From positions 17,292,533-17,356,532 of the forward strand of contig OZ038496.1 in the NCBI GenBank assembly GCA_964036315.1: 64,000 bases of DNA, written 5' to 3'. The notes under the pieces were generated by a model. That model searched no databases, was not told the DNA's origin, and saw nothing but the letters and a program-made list of their open reading frames with translations. Both the position numbers and the translations under genes were made by a program. The stretch comes from Acanthosepion esculentum. Its lineage: Eukaryota; Mollusca; Cephalopoda; Sepiida; Sepiidae. Positions 21,226 through 34,700 of the stretch are shown here, piece by piece; position 1 is the first letter of the stretch, and every line of letters begins with the position of its first letter.

Positions 21226-22097
21226 TTGAGGAAAGGATATAGAGAAGGAGGGGGATCAGGATCAAGGCATCAGAAGATGTCGATTGACATTACATTTGAA
21301 TATTTGAAGATTATAACCATCAGGGAAGCCAGATACAAAGAGAATAACATAGGTGCCAAGACGGATCCTTGTCTTAGTCAGGACTGGAAATTACTAGCAC
21401 TCAAGGGGTTACAGAGGGTGAGAGCAAGAGTAAAGAGGGGTGTTTGAGGAAAGGATATAGAGAAGGAGGGGGATCAGGATCAAGGCATCAGAAGATGTCG
21501 ATTGACATTACATTTGAATATTTGAAGATTATAACCATCAGGGAAGCCAGATACAAAGAGAATAACATAGGTGCCAAGACGGATCCTTGTCTTAGTCAGG
21601 ACTGGAAATTACTAGCACGCAAGGTGTTACAGAGAGTGACAGCAAGAGTAAAGAGGGGTGTTTGAGGAAAGGATATAGAGAAGGAGGGGGATCAGGATCA
21701 AGGCATCAGAAGATGTCCATTGACATTACATTTGAATATTTGAAGATTATAACCATCAGGGAAGCCAGATACAAAGAGAATAACATAGGTGCCAAGACGG
21801 ATCCTTGTCTTAGTCAGGACTGGAAATTACTAGCACGCAAGGGGTTACAGAGAGTGAGAGCAAGAGTAAAGAGGGGTGTTTGAGGAAAGTATATAGAGAA
21901 GGAGGGGGATCAGGATCAAGGCATCAGAAGATGTCGATTGACATTACATTTGAATATTTGAAGATTATAGCCATCAGGGAAGCCAGATACAAAGAGAATA
22001 ACATAGGTGCCAAGACGGATCCTTGTCTTAGTCAGGACTGGAAATTACTAGCACTCAAGGGGTTACAGAGAGTGAGAGCAAGAGTAAAGAGGGGTGT
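21226..22097. repeat. Four-monomer block duplicated at 26022-26893
   Basis: Consecutive units with gcactcaa, then cgcaaggtgttac with gtgacagc, then cgcaagggg, then aaagtatatag with agccatcag occur at 21226-22097 and again at 26022-26893, an offset of 4796 bp or 22 monomers. One small difference is gtccattg against gtcgattg in the third unit. Confidence 0.8.
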
Positions 22098-22751
22098 TTG
22101 AGGAAAGGATATAGAGAAGGAGGGGGATCAGGAATAAGGAATCAGAAGATGTCGATTGACATTACATTTGAATATTTGAAGATTATAGCCATCAGGGAAG
22201 CCAGATACAAAGAGAATAACATAGGTGCCAAGACGGATCCTTGTCTTAGTCAGGACTGGAAATTACTAGCACGCAAGGGGTTACAGAGATTGACAGCAAG
22301 AGTAAAGAGGGGTGTTTGAGGAAAGGATATAGAGAAGGAGGGGGATCAGGATCAAGGCATAAGAAGATGTCGATTGACATTACATTTGAATATTTGAAGA
22401 TTATAACCATCAGGGAAGCCAGATACAAAGAGAATAACATAGGTGCCAAGACGGATCCTTGTCTTAGTCAGGACTGGAAATTACTAGCACTCAAGGGGTT
22501 ACAGAGGGTGAGAGCAAGAGTAAAGAGGGGTGTTTGAGGAAAGGATATAGAGAAGGAGGGGGATCAGGATCAAAGCATCAGAAGATGTCGATTGACATTA
22601 CATTTGAATATTTGAAGATTATAGCCACCAGGGAAGCCAGATACAAAGAGAATAACATAGGTGCCAAGACGGATCCTTGTCTTAGTCAGGACTGGAAATT
22701 ACTAGCACGCAAGGGGTTACAGAGAGTGAGAGCAAGAGTAAAGAGGGGTGT

Positions 22752-25700
22752 TTGAGGAAAGGATATAGAGAAGGAGGGGGATCAGGATCAAGGCATCAGA
22801 AGATGTCGATTGACATTACATTTGAATATTTGAAGATTATAGCCATCAGGGAAGCCAGATACAAAGAGAATAACATAGGTGCCAAGACGGATCCTTGTCT
22901 TAGTCAGGACTGGAAATTACTAGCACTCAAGGGGTTACAGAGAGTGAGAGCAAGAGTAAAGAGGGGTGTTTGAGGAAAGGATATAGAGAAGGAGGGGGAT
23001 CAGGATCAAGGCATCAGAAGATGTCAATTGACATTACATTTGAATATTTGAAGATTATAGCCATCAGGGAAGCCAGATACAAAGAGAATAACATAGGTGC
23101 CAAGACGGATCCTTGTCTTAGTCAGGACTGGAAATTACTAGCACGCAAGTGGTTACAGAGAGTGAGAGGAAGAGTAAAGAGGGGTGTTTGAGGAAAGGAT
23201 ATAGAGAAGGAGGGGGATCAGGATCAAGGAATCAGAAGATGTCGATTGACATTACATTTGAATATTTGAAGATTATAACCATCAGGGAAGCCAGATACAA
23301 AGAGAATAACATAGGTGCCAAGACGGATCCTTGTCTTAGTCAGGACTGGAAATTACTAGCACGCAAGGGGTTACAGAGAGTGACAGCAAGAGTAAAGAGG
23401 GGTGTTTGAGGAAAGGATATAGAGAAGGAGGGGGATCAGGATCAAGGCATAAGAAGATGTCGATTGACATTACATTTGAATATTTGAAGATTATAACCAT
23501 CAGGGAAGCCAGATACAAAGAGAATAACATAGGTGCCAAGACGGATCCTTGTCTTAGTCAGGACTGGAAATTACTAGCACGCAAGTGGTTACAGAGAGTG
23601 AGAGGAAGAGTAAAGAGGGGTGTTTGAGGAAAGGATATAGAGAAGGAGGGGGATCAGGATCAAGGAATCAGAAGATGTCGATTGACATTACATTTGAATA
23701 TTTGAAGATTATAACCATCAGGGAAGCCAGATACAAAGAGAATAACATAGGTGCCAAGACGGATCCTTGTCTTAGTCAGGACTGGAAATTACTAGCACGC
23801 AAGGGGTTACAGAGAGTGACAGCAAGAGTAAAGAGGGGTGTTTGAGGAAAGGATATAGAGAAGGAGGGGGATCAGGATCAAGGCATAAGAAGATGTCGAT
23901 TGACATTACATTTGAATATTTGAAGATTATAACCATCAGGGAAGCCAGATACAAAGAGAATAACATAGGTGCCAAGACGGATCCTTGTCTTAGTCAGGAC
24001 TGGAAATTACTAGCACTCAAGGGGTTACAGAGGGTGAGAGCAAGAGTAAAGAGGGGTGTTTGAGGAAAGGATATAGAGAAGGAGGGGGATCAGGATCAAG
24101 GCATAAGAAGATGTCGATTGACATTACATTTGAATATTTGAAGATTATAACCATCAGGGAAGCCAGATACAAAGAGAATAACATAGGTGCCAAGACGGAT
24201 CCTTGTCTTAGTCAGGACTGGAAATTACTAGCACTCAAGGGGTTACAGAGGGTGAGAGCAAGAGTAAAGAGGGGTGTTTGAGGAAAGGATATAGAGAAGG
24301 AGGGGGATCAGGATCAAGGCATAAGAAGATGTCGATTGACATTACATTTGAATATTTGAAGATTATAACCATCAGGGAAGCCAGATACAAAGAGAATAAC
24401 ATAGGTGCCAAGACGGATCCTTGTCTTAGTCAGGACTGGAAATTACTAGCACTCAAGGGGTTACAGAGAGTGAGAGCAAGAGTAAAGAGGGGTGTTTGAG
24501 GAAAGGATATAGAGAAGGAGGGGGATCAGGATCAAAGCATCAGAAGATGTCGATTGACATTACATTTGAATATTTGAAGATTATAGCCATCAGGGAAGCC
24601 AGATACAAAGAGAATAACATAGGTGCCAAGACGGATCCTTGTCTTAGTCAGGACTGGAAATTACTAGCACGCAAGTGGTTACAGAGAGTGAGAGGAAGAG
24701 TAAAGAGGGGTGTTTGAGGAAAGGATATAGAGAAGGAGGGGGATCAGGATCAAGGAATCAGAAGATGTCGATTGACATTACATTTGAATATTTGAAGATT
24801 ATAACCATCAGGGAAGCCAGATACAAAGAGAATAACATAGGTGCCAAGACGGATCCTTGTCTTAGTCAGGACTGGAAATTACTAGCACGCAAGAGGTTAC
24901 AGAGAGTGAGAGCAAGAGTAAAGAGGGGTGTTTGAGGAAAGGATATAGAGAAGGAGGGGGATCAGGAATAAGGAATCAGAAGATGTCGATTGACATTACA
25001 TTTGAATATTTGAAGATTATAACCATCAGGGAAGCCAGATACAAAGAGAATAACATAGGTGCCAAGACGGAACCTTGTCTTAGTCAGGACTGGAAATTAC
25101 TAGCACGCAAGGGGTTACAGAGAGTGAGAGCAAGAGTAAAGAGGGGTGTTTGAGGAAAGGATATAGAGAAGGAGGGGGATCAGGATCAAGGCATCAGAAG
25201 ATGTCGATTGACATTACATTTGAATATTTGAAGATTATAGCCATCAGGGAAGCCAGATACAAAGAGAATAACATAGGTGCCAAGACGGATCCTTGTCTTA
25301 GTCAGGACTGGAAATTACTAGCACGCAAGTGGTTACAGAGAGTGAGAGCAAGAGTAAAGAGGGGTGTTTGAGGAAAGGATATAGAGAAGGAGGGGGATCA
25401 GGATCAAGGCATCAGAAGATGTCGATTGGCATTACATTTGAATATTTGAAGATTATAGCCATCAGGGAAGCCAGATACAAAGAGAATAACATAGGTGCCA
25501 AGACGGATCCTTGTCTTAGTCAGGACTGGAAATTACTAGCACTCAAGGGGTTACAGAGAGTGAGAGCAAGAGTAAAGAGGGGTGTTTGAGGAAAGGATAT
25601 AGAGAAGGAGGGGGATCAGGATCAAGGCATCAGAAGATGTCGATTGACATTACATTTGAATATTTGAAGATTATAGCCATCAGGGAAGCCAGATACAAAG

Positions 25701-28700
25701 AGAATAACATAGGTGCCAAGACGGATCCTTGTCTTAGTCAGGACTGGAAATTACTAGCACTCAAGGGGTTACAGAGAGTGAGAGCAAGATTAAAGAGGGG
25801 TGTTTGAGGAAAGGATATAGAGAAGGAGGGGGATCAGGATCAAGGCATCAGAAGATGTCAATTGACATTACATTTGAATATTTGAAGATTATAGCCATCA
25901 GGGAAGCCAGATACAAAGAGAATAACATAGGTGCCAAGACGGATCCTTGTCTTAGTCAGGACTGGAAATTACTAGCACGCAAGTGGTTACAGAGAGTGAG
26001 AGGAAGAGTAAAGAGGGGTGTTTGAGGAAAGGATATAGAGAAGGAGGGGGATCAGGATCAAGGCATCAGAAGATGTCGATTGACATTACATTTGAATATT
26101 TGAAGATTATAACCATCAGGGAAGCCAGATACAAAGAGAATAACATAGGTGCCAAGACGGATCCTTGTCTTAGTCAGGACTGGAAATTACTAGCACTCAA
26201 GGGGTTACAGAGGGTGAGAGCAAGAGTAAAGAGGGGTGTTTGAGGAAAGGATATAGAGAAGGAGGGGGATCAGGATCAAGGCATCAGAAGATGTCGATTG
26301 ACATTACATTTGAATATTTGAAGATTATAACCATCAGGGAAGCCAGATACAAAGAGAATAACATAGGTGCCAAGACGGATCCTTGTCTTAGTCAGGACTG
26401 GAAATTACTAGCACGCAAGGTGTTACAGAGAGTGACAGCAAGAGTAAAGAGGGGTGTTTGAGGAAAGGATATAGAGAAGGAGGGGGATCAGGATCAAGGC
26501 ATCAGAAGATGTCGATTGACATTACATTTGAATATTTGAAGATTATAACCATCAGGGAAGCCAGATACAAAGAGAATAACATAGGTGCCAAGACGGATCC
26601 TTGTCTTAGTCAGGACTGGAAATTACTAGCACGCAAGGGGTTACAGAGAGTGAGAGCAAGAGTAAAGAGGGGTGTTTGAGGAAAGTATATAGAGAAGGAG
26701 GGGGATCAGGATCAAGGCATCAGAAGATGTCGATTGACATTACATTTGAATATTTGAAGATTATAGCCATCAGGGAAGCCAGATACAAAGAGAATAACAT
26801 AGGTGCCAAGACGGATCCTTGTCTTAGTCAGGACTGGAAATTACTAGCACTCAAGGGGTTACAGAGAGTGAGAGCAAGAGTAAAGAGGGGTGTTTGAGGA
26901 AAGGATATAGAGAAGGAGGGGGATCAGGATCAAGGCATCAGAAGATGTCAATTGACATTACATTTGAATATTTGAAGATTATAGCCATCAGGGAAGCCAG
27001 ATACAAAGAGAATAACATAGGTGCCAAGACGGATCCTTGTCTTAGTCAGGACTGGAAATTACTAGCACGCAAGTGGTTACAGAGAGTGAGAGGAAGAGTA
27101 AAGAGGGGTGTTTGAGGAAAGGATATAGAGAAGGAGGGGGATCAGGATCAAGGAATCAGAAGATGTCGATTGACATTACATTTGAATATTTGAAGATTAT
27201 AACCATCAGGGAAGCCAGATACAAAGAGAATAACATAGGTGCCAAGACGGATCCTTGTCTTAGTCAGGACTGGAAATTACTAGCACGCAAGGGGTTACAG
27301 AGAGTGACAGCAAGAGTAAAGAGGGGTGTTTGAGGAAAGGATATAGAGAAGGAGGGGGATCAGGATCAAGGCATAAGAAGATGTCGATTGACATTACATT
27401 TGAATATTTGAAGATTATAACCATCAGGGAAGCCAGATACAAAGAGAATAACATAGGTGCCAAGACGGATCTTTGTCTTAGTCAGGACTGGAAATTACTA
27501 GCACTCAAGGGGTTACAGAGGGTGAGAGCAAGAGTAAAGAGGGGTGTTTGAGGAAAGGATATAGAGAAGGAGGGGGATCAGGATCAAAGCATCAGAAGAT
27601 GTCGATTGACATTACATTTGAATATTTGAAGATTATAGCCATCAGGGAAGCCAGATACAAAGAGAATAACATAGGTGCCAAGACGGATCCTTGTCTTAGT
27701 CAGGACTGGAAATTACTAGCACGCAAGGGGTTACAGAGAGTGAGAGCAAGAGTAAAGAGGGGTGTTTGAGGAAAGGATATAGAGAAGGAGGGGGATCAGG
27801 ATCAAGGCATCAGAAGATGTCGATTGACATTACATTTGAATATTTGAAGATTATAGCCATCAGGGAAGCCAGATACAAAGAGAATAACATAGGTGCCAAG
27901 ACGGATCCTTGTCTTAGTCAGGACTGGAAATTACTAGCACGCAAGGGGTTACAGAGAGTGAGAGCAAGAGTAAAGAGGGGTGTTTGAGGAAAGTATATAG
28001 AGAAGGAGGGGGATCAGGATCAAGGCATCAGAAGATGTCGATTGACATTACATTTGAATATTTGAAGATTATAGCCATCAGGGAAGCCAGATACAAAGAG
28101 AATAACATAGGTGCCAAGACGGATCCTTGTCTTAGTCAGGACTGGAAATTACTAGCACTCAAGGGGTTACAGAGAGTGAGAGCAAGAGTAAAGAGGGGTG
28201 TTTGAGGAAAGGATATAGAGAAGGAGGGGGATCAGGATCAAGGCATCAGAAGATGTCAATTGACATTACATTTGAATATTTGAAGATTATAGCCATCAGG
28301 GAAGCCAGATACAAAGAGAATAACATAGGTGCCAAGACGGATCCTTGTCTTAGTCAGGACTGGAAATTACTAGCACGCAAGTGGTTACAGAGAGTGAGAG
28401 GAAGAGTAAAGAGGGGTGTTTGAGGAAAGGATATAGAGAAGGAGGGGGATCAGGATCAAGGAATCAGAAGATGTCGATTGACATTACATTTGAATATTTG
28501 AAGATTATAACCATCAGGGAAGCCAGATACAAAGAGAATAACATAGGTGCCAAGACGGATCCTTGTCTTAGTCAGGACTGGAAATTACTAGCACGCAAGG
28601 GGTTACAGAGAGTGACAGCAAGAGTAAAGAGGGGTGTTTGAGGAAAGGATATAGAGAAGGAGGGGGATCAGGATCAAGGCATAAGAAGATGTCGATTGGC

Positions 28701-31700
28701 ATTACATTTGAATATTTGAAGATTATAACCATCAGGGAAGCCAGATACAAAGAGAATAACATAGGTGCCAAGACGGATCTTTGTCTTAGTCAGGACTGGA
28801 AATTACTAGCACTCAAGGGGTTACAGAGGGTGAGAGCAAGAGTAAAGAGGGGTGTTTGAGGAAAGGATATAGAGAAGGAGGGGGATCAGGATCAAAGCAT
28901 CAGAAGATGTCGATTGACATTACATTTGAATATTTGAAGATTATAGCCATCAGGGAAGCCAGATACAAAGAGAATAACATAGGTGCCAAGACGGATCCTT
29001 GTCTTAGTCAGGACTGGAAATTACTAGCACGCAAGGGGTTACAGAGAGTGAGAGCAAGAGTAAAGAGGGGTGTTTGAGGAAAGTATATAGAGAAGGAGGG
29101 GGATCAGGATCAAGGCATCAGAAGATGTCGATTGACATTACATTTGAATATTTGAAGATTATAGCCATCAGGGAAGCCAGATACAAAGAGAATAACATAG
29201 GTGCCAAGACGGATCCTTGTCTTAGTCAGGACTGGAAATTACTAGCACTCAAGGGGTTACAGAGAGTGAGAGCAAGAGTAAAGAGGGGTGTTTGAGGAAA
29301 GGATATAGAGAAGGAGGGGGATCAGGATCAAGGCATCAGAAGATGTCAATTGACATTACATTTGAATATTTGAAGATTATAGCCATCAGGGAAGCCAGAT
29401 ACAAAGAGAATAACATAGGTGCCAAGACGGATCCTTGTCTTAGTCAGGACTGGAAATTACTAGCACGCAAGTGGTTACAGAGAGTGAGAGGAAGAGTAAA
29501 GAGGGGTGTTTGAGGAAAGGATATAGAGAAGGAGGGGGATCAGGATCAAGGAATCAGAAGATGTCGATTGACATTACATTTGAATATTTGAAGATTATAA
29601 CCATCAGGGAAGCCAGATACAAAGAGAATAACATAGGTGCCAAGACGGATCCTTGTCTTAGTCAGGACTGGAAATTACTAGCACGCAAGTGGTTACAGAG
29701 AGTGAGAGGAAGAGTAAAGAGGGGTGTTTGAGGAAAGGATATAGAGAAGGAGGGGGATCAGGATCAAGGAATCAGAAGATGTCGATTGACATTACATTTG
29801 AATATTTGAAGATTATAACCATCAGGGAAGCCAGATACAAAGAGAATAACATAGGTGCCAAGACGGATCCTTGTCTTAGTCAGGACTGGAAATTACTAGC
29901 ACGCAAGGGGTTACAGAGAGTGACAGCAAGAGTAAAGAGGGGTGTTTGAGGAAAGGATATAGAGAAGGAGGGGGATCAGGATCAAGGCATAAGAAGATGT
30001 CGATTGACATTACATTTGAATATTTGAAGATTATAACCATCAGGGAAGCCAGATACAAAGAGAATAACATAGGTGCCAAGACGGATCCTTGTCTTAGTCA
30101 GGACTGGAAATTACTAGCACTCAAGGGGTTACAGAGGGTGAGAGCAAGAGTAAAGAGGGGTGTTAGAGGAAAGGATATAGAGAAGGAGGGGGATCAGGAT
30201 CAAAGCATCAGAAGATGTCGATTGACATTACATTTGAATATTTGAAGATTATAGCCATCAGGGAAGCCAGATACAAAGAGAATAACATAGGTGCCAAGAC
30301 GGATCCTTGTCTTAGTCAGGACTGGAAATTACTAGCACGCAAGGGGTTACAGAGAGTGAGAGCAAGAGTAAAGAGGGGTGTTTGAGGAAAGGATATAGAG
30401 AAGGAGGGGGATCAGGATCAAGGCATCAGAAGATGTCGATTGACATTACATTTGAATATTTGAAGATTATAGCCATCAGGGAAGCCAGATACAAAGAGAA
30501 TAACATAGGTGCCAAGACGGATCCTTGTCTTAGTCAGGACTGGAAATTACTAGCACTCAAGGGGTTACAGAGAGTGAGAGCAAGAGTAAAGAGGGGTGTT
30601 TGAGGAAAGGATATAGAGAAGGAGGGGGATCAGGATCAAGGCATCAGAAGATGTCAATTGACATTACATTTGAATATTTGAAGATTATAGCCATCAGGGA
30701 AGCCAGATACAAAGAGAATAACATAGGTGCCAAGACGGATCCTTGTCTTAGTCAGGACTGGAAATTACTAGCACGCAAGTGGTTACAGAGAGTGAGAGGA
30801 AGAGTAAAGAGGGGTGTTTGAGGAAAGGATATAGAGAAGGAGGGGGATCAGGATCAAGGAATCAGAAGATGTCGATTGACATTACATTTGAATATTTGAA
30901 GATTATAACCATCAGGGAAGCCAGATACAAAGAGAATAACATAGGTGCCAAGACGGATCCTTGTCTTAGTCAGGACTGGAAATTACTAGCACGCAAGGGG
31001 TTACAGAGAGTGACAGCAAGAGTAAAGAGGGGTGTTTGAGGAAAGGATATAGAGAAGGAGGGGGATCAGGATCAAGGCATAAGAAGATGTCGATTGACAT
31101 TACATTTGAATATTTGAAGATTATAACCATCAGGGAAGCCAGATACAAAGAGAATAACATAGGTGCCAAGACGGATCCTTGTCTTAGTCAGGACTGGAAA
31201 TTACTAGCACGCAAGTGGTTACAGAGAGTGAGAGGAAGAGTAAAGAGGGGTGTTTGAGGAAAGGATATAGAGAAGGAGGGGGATCAGGATCAAGGCATAA
31301 GAAGATGTCGATTGACATTACATTTGAATATTTGAAGATTATAACCATCAGGGAAGCCAGATACAAAGAGAATAACATAGGTGCCAAGACGGATCTTTGT
31401 CTTAGTCAGGACTGGAAATTACTAGCACTCAAGGGGTTACAGAGGGTGAGAGCAAGAGTAAAGAGGGGTGTTTGAGGAAAGGATATAGAGAAGGAGGGGG
31501 ATCAGGATCAAAGCATCAGAAGATGTCGATTGACATTACATTTGAATATTTGAAGATTATAGCCATCAGGGAAGCCAGATACAAAGAGAATAACATAGGT
31601 GCCAAGACGGATCCTTGTCTTAGTCAGGACTGGAAATTACTAGCACGCAAGGGGTTACAGAGAGTGAGAGCAAGAGTAAAGAGGGGTGTTTGAGGAAAGT

Positions 31701-34700
31701 ATATAGAGAAGGAGGGGGATCAGGATCAAGGCATCAGAAGATGTCGATTGACATTACATTTGAATATTTGAAGATTATAGCCATCAGGGAAGCCAGATAC
31801 AAAGAGAATAACATAGGTGCCAAGACGGATCCTTGTCTTAGTCAGGACTGGAAATTACTAGCACTCAAGGGGTTACAGAGAGTGAGAGCAAGAGTAAAGA
31901 GGGGTGTTTGAGGAAAGGATATAGAGAAGGAGGGGGATCAGGATCAAGGCATCAGAAGATGTCAATTGACATTACATTTGAATATTTGAAGATTATAGCC
32001 ATCAGGGAAGCCAGATACAAAGAGAATAACATAGGTGCCAAGACGGATCCTTGTCTTAGTCAGGACTGGAAATTACTAGCACGCAAGTGGTTACAGAGAG
32101 TGAGAGGAAGAGTAAAGAGGGGTGTTTGAGGAAAGGATATAGAGAAGGAGGGGGATCAGGATCAAGGAATCAGAAGATGTCGATTGACATTACATTTGAA
32201 TATTTGAAGATTATAACCATCAGGGAAGCCAGATACAAAGAGAATAACATAGGTGCCAAGACGGATCCTTGTCTTAGTCAGGACTGGAAATTACTAGCAC
32301 GCAAGGGGTTACAGAGAGTGACAGCAAGAGTAAAGAGGGGTGTTTGAGGAAAGGATATAGAGAAGGAGGGGGATCAGGATCAAGGCATAAGAAGATGTCG
32401 ATTGACATTACATTTGAATATTTGAAGATTATAACCATCAGGGAAGCCAGATACAAAGAGAATAACATAGGTGCCAAGACGGATCCTTGTCTTAGTCAGG
32501 ACTGGAAATTACTAGCACTCAAGGGGTTACAGAGGGTGAGAGCAAGAGTAAAGAGGGGTGTTTGAGGAAAGGATATAGAGAAGGAGGGGGATCAGGATCA
32601 AAGCATCAGAAGATGTCGATAGACATTACATTTGAATATTTGAAGATTATAGCCATCAGGGAAGCCAGATACAAAGAGAATAACATAGGTGCCAAGACGG
32701 ATCCTTGTCTTAGTCAGGACTGGAAATTACTAGCACGCAAGGGGTTACAGAGAGTGAGAGCAAGAGTAAAGAGGGGTGTTTGAGGAAAGGATATAGAGAA
32801 GGAGGGGGATCAGGATCAAGGCATCAGAAGATGTCGATTGACATTACATTTGAATATTTGAAGATTATAGCCATCAGGGAAGCCAGATACAAAGAGAATA
32901 ACATAGGTGCCAAGACGGATCCTTGTCTTAGTCAGGACTGGAAATTACTAGCACTCAAGGGGTTACAGAGAGTGAGAGCAAGAGTAAAGAGGGGTGTTTG
33001 AGGAAAGGATATAGAGAAGGAGGGGGATCAGGATCAAGGCATCAGAAGATGTCAATTGACATTACATTTGAATATTTGAAGATTATAGCCATCAGGGAAG
33101 CCAGATACAAAGAGAATAACATAGGTGCCAAGACGGATCCTTGTCTTAGTCAGGACTGGAAATTACTAGCACGCAAGTGGTTACAGAGAGTGAGAGGAAG
33201 AGTAAAGAGGGGTGTTTGAGGAAAGGATATAGAGAAGGAGGGGGATCAGGATCAAGGAATCAGAAGATGTCGATTGACATTACATTTGAATATTTGAAGA
33301 TTATAACCATCAGGGAAGCCAGATACAAAGAGAATAACATAGGTGCCAAGACGGATCCTTGTCTTAGTCAGGACTGGAAATTACTAGCACGCAAGGGGTT
33401 ACAGAGAGTGACAGCAAGAGTAAAGAGGGGTGTTTGAGGAAAGGATATAGAGAAGGAGGGGGATCAGGATCAAGGCATAAGAAGATGTCGATTGACATTA
33501 CATTTGAATATTTGAAGATTATAACCATCAGGGAAGCCAGATACAAAGAGAATAACATAGGTGCCAAGACGGATCCTTGTCTTAGTCAGGACTGGAAATT
33601 ACTAGCACGCAAGTGGTTACAGAGAGTGAGAGGAAGAGTAAAGAGGGGTGTTTGAGGAAAGGATATAGAGAAGGAGGGGGATCAGGATCAAGGAATCAGA
33701 AGATGTCGATTGACATTACATTTGAATATTTGAAGATTATAACCATCAGGGAAGCCAGATACAAAGAGAATAACATAGGTGCCAAGACGGATCCTTGTCT
33801 TAGTCAGGACTGGAAATTACTAGCACGCAAGGGGTTACAGAGAGTGACAGCAAGAGTAAAGAGGGGTGTTTGAGGAAAGGATATAGAGAAGGAGGGGGAT
33901 CAGGATCAAGGCATAAGAAGATGTCGATTGACATTACATTTGAATATTTGAAGATTATAACCATCAGGGAAGCCAGATACAAAGAGAATAACATAGGTGC
34001 CAAGACGGATCCTTGTCTTAGTCAGGACTGGAAATTACTAGCACTCAAGGGGTTACAGAGGGTGAGAGCAAGAGTAAAGAGGGGTGTTTGAGGAAAGGAT
34101 ATAGAGAAGGAGGGGGATCAGGATCAAGGCATAAGAAGATGTCGATTGACATTACATTTGAATATTTGAAGATTATAACCATCAGGGAAGCCAGATACAA
34201 AGAGAATAACATAGGTGCCAAGACGGATCCTTGTCTTAGTCAGGACTGGAAATTACTAGCACTCAAGGGGTTACAGAGGGTGAGAGCAAGAGTAAAGAGG
34301 GGTGTTTGAGGAAAGGATATAGAGAAGGAGGGGGATCAGGATCAAGGCATAAGAAGATGTCGATTGACATTACATTTGAATATTTGAAGATTATAACCAT
34401 CAGGGAAGCCAGATACAAAGAGAATAACATAGGTGCCAAGACGGATCCTTGTCTTAGTCAGGACTGGAAATTACTAGCACTCAAGGGGTTACAGAGAGTG
34501 AGAGCAAGAGTAAAGAGGGGTGTTTGAGGAAAGGATATAGAGAAGGAGGGGGATCAGGATCAAAGCATCAGAAGATGTCGATTGACATTACATTTGAATA
34601 TTTGAAGATTATAGCCATCAGGGAAGCCAGATACAAAGAGAATAACATAGGTGCCAAGACGGATCCTTGTCTTAGTCAGGACTGGAAATTACTAGCACGC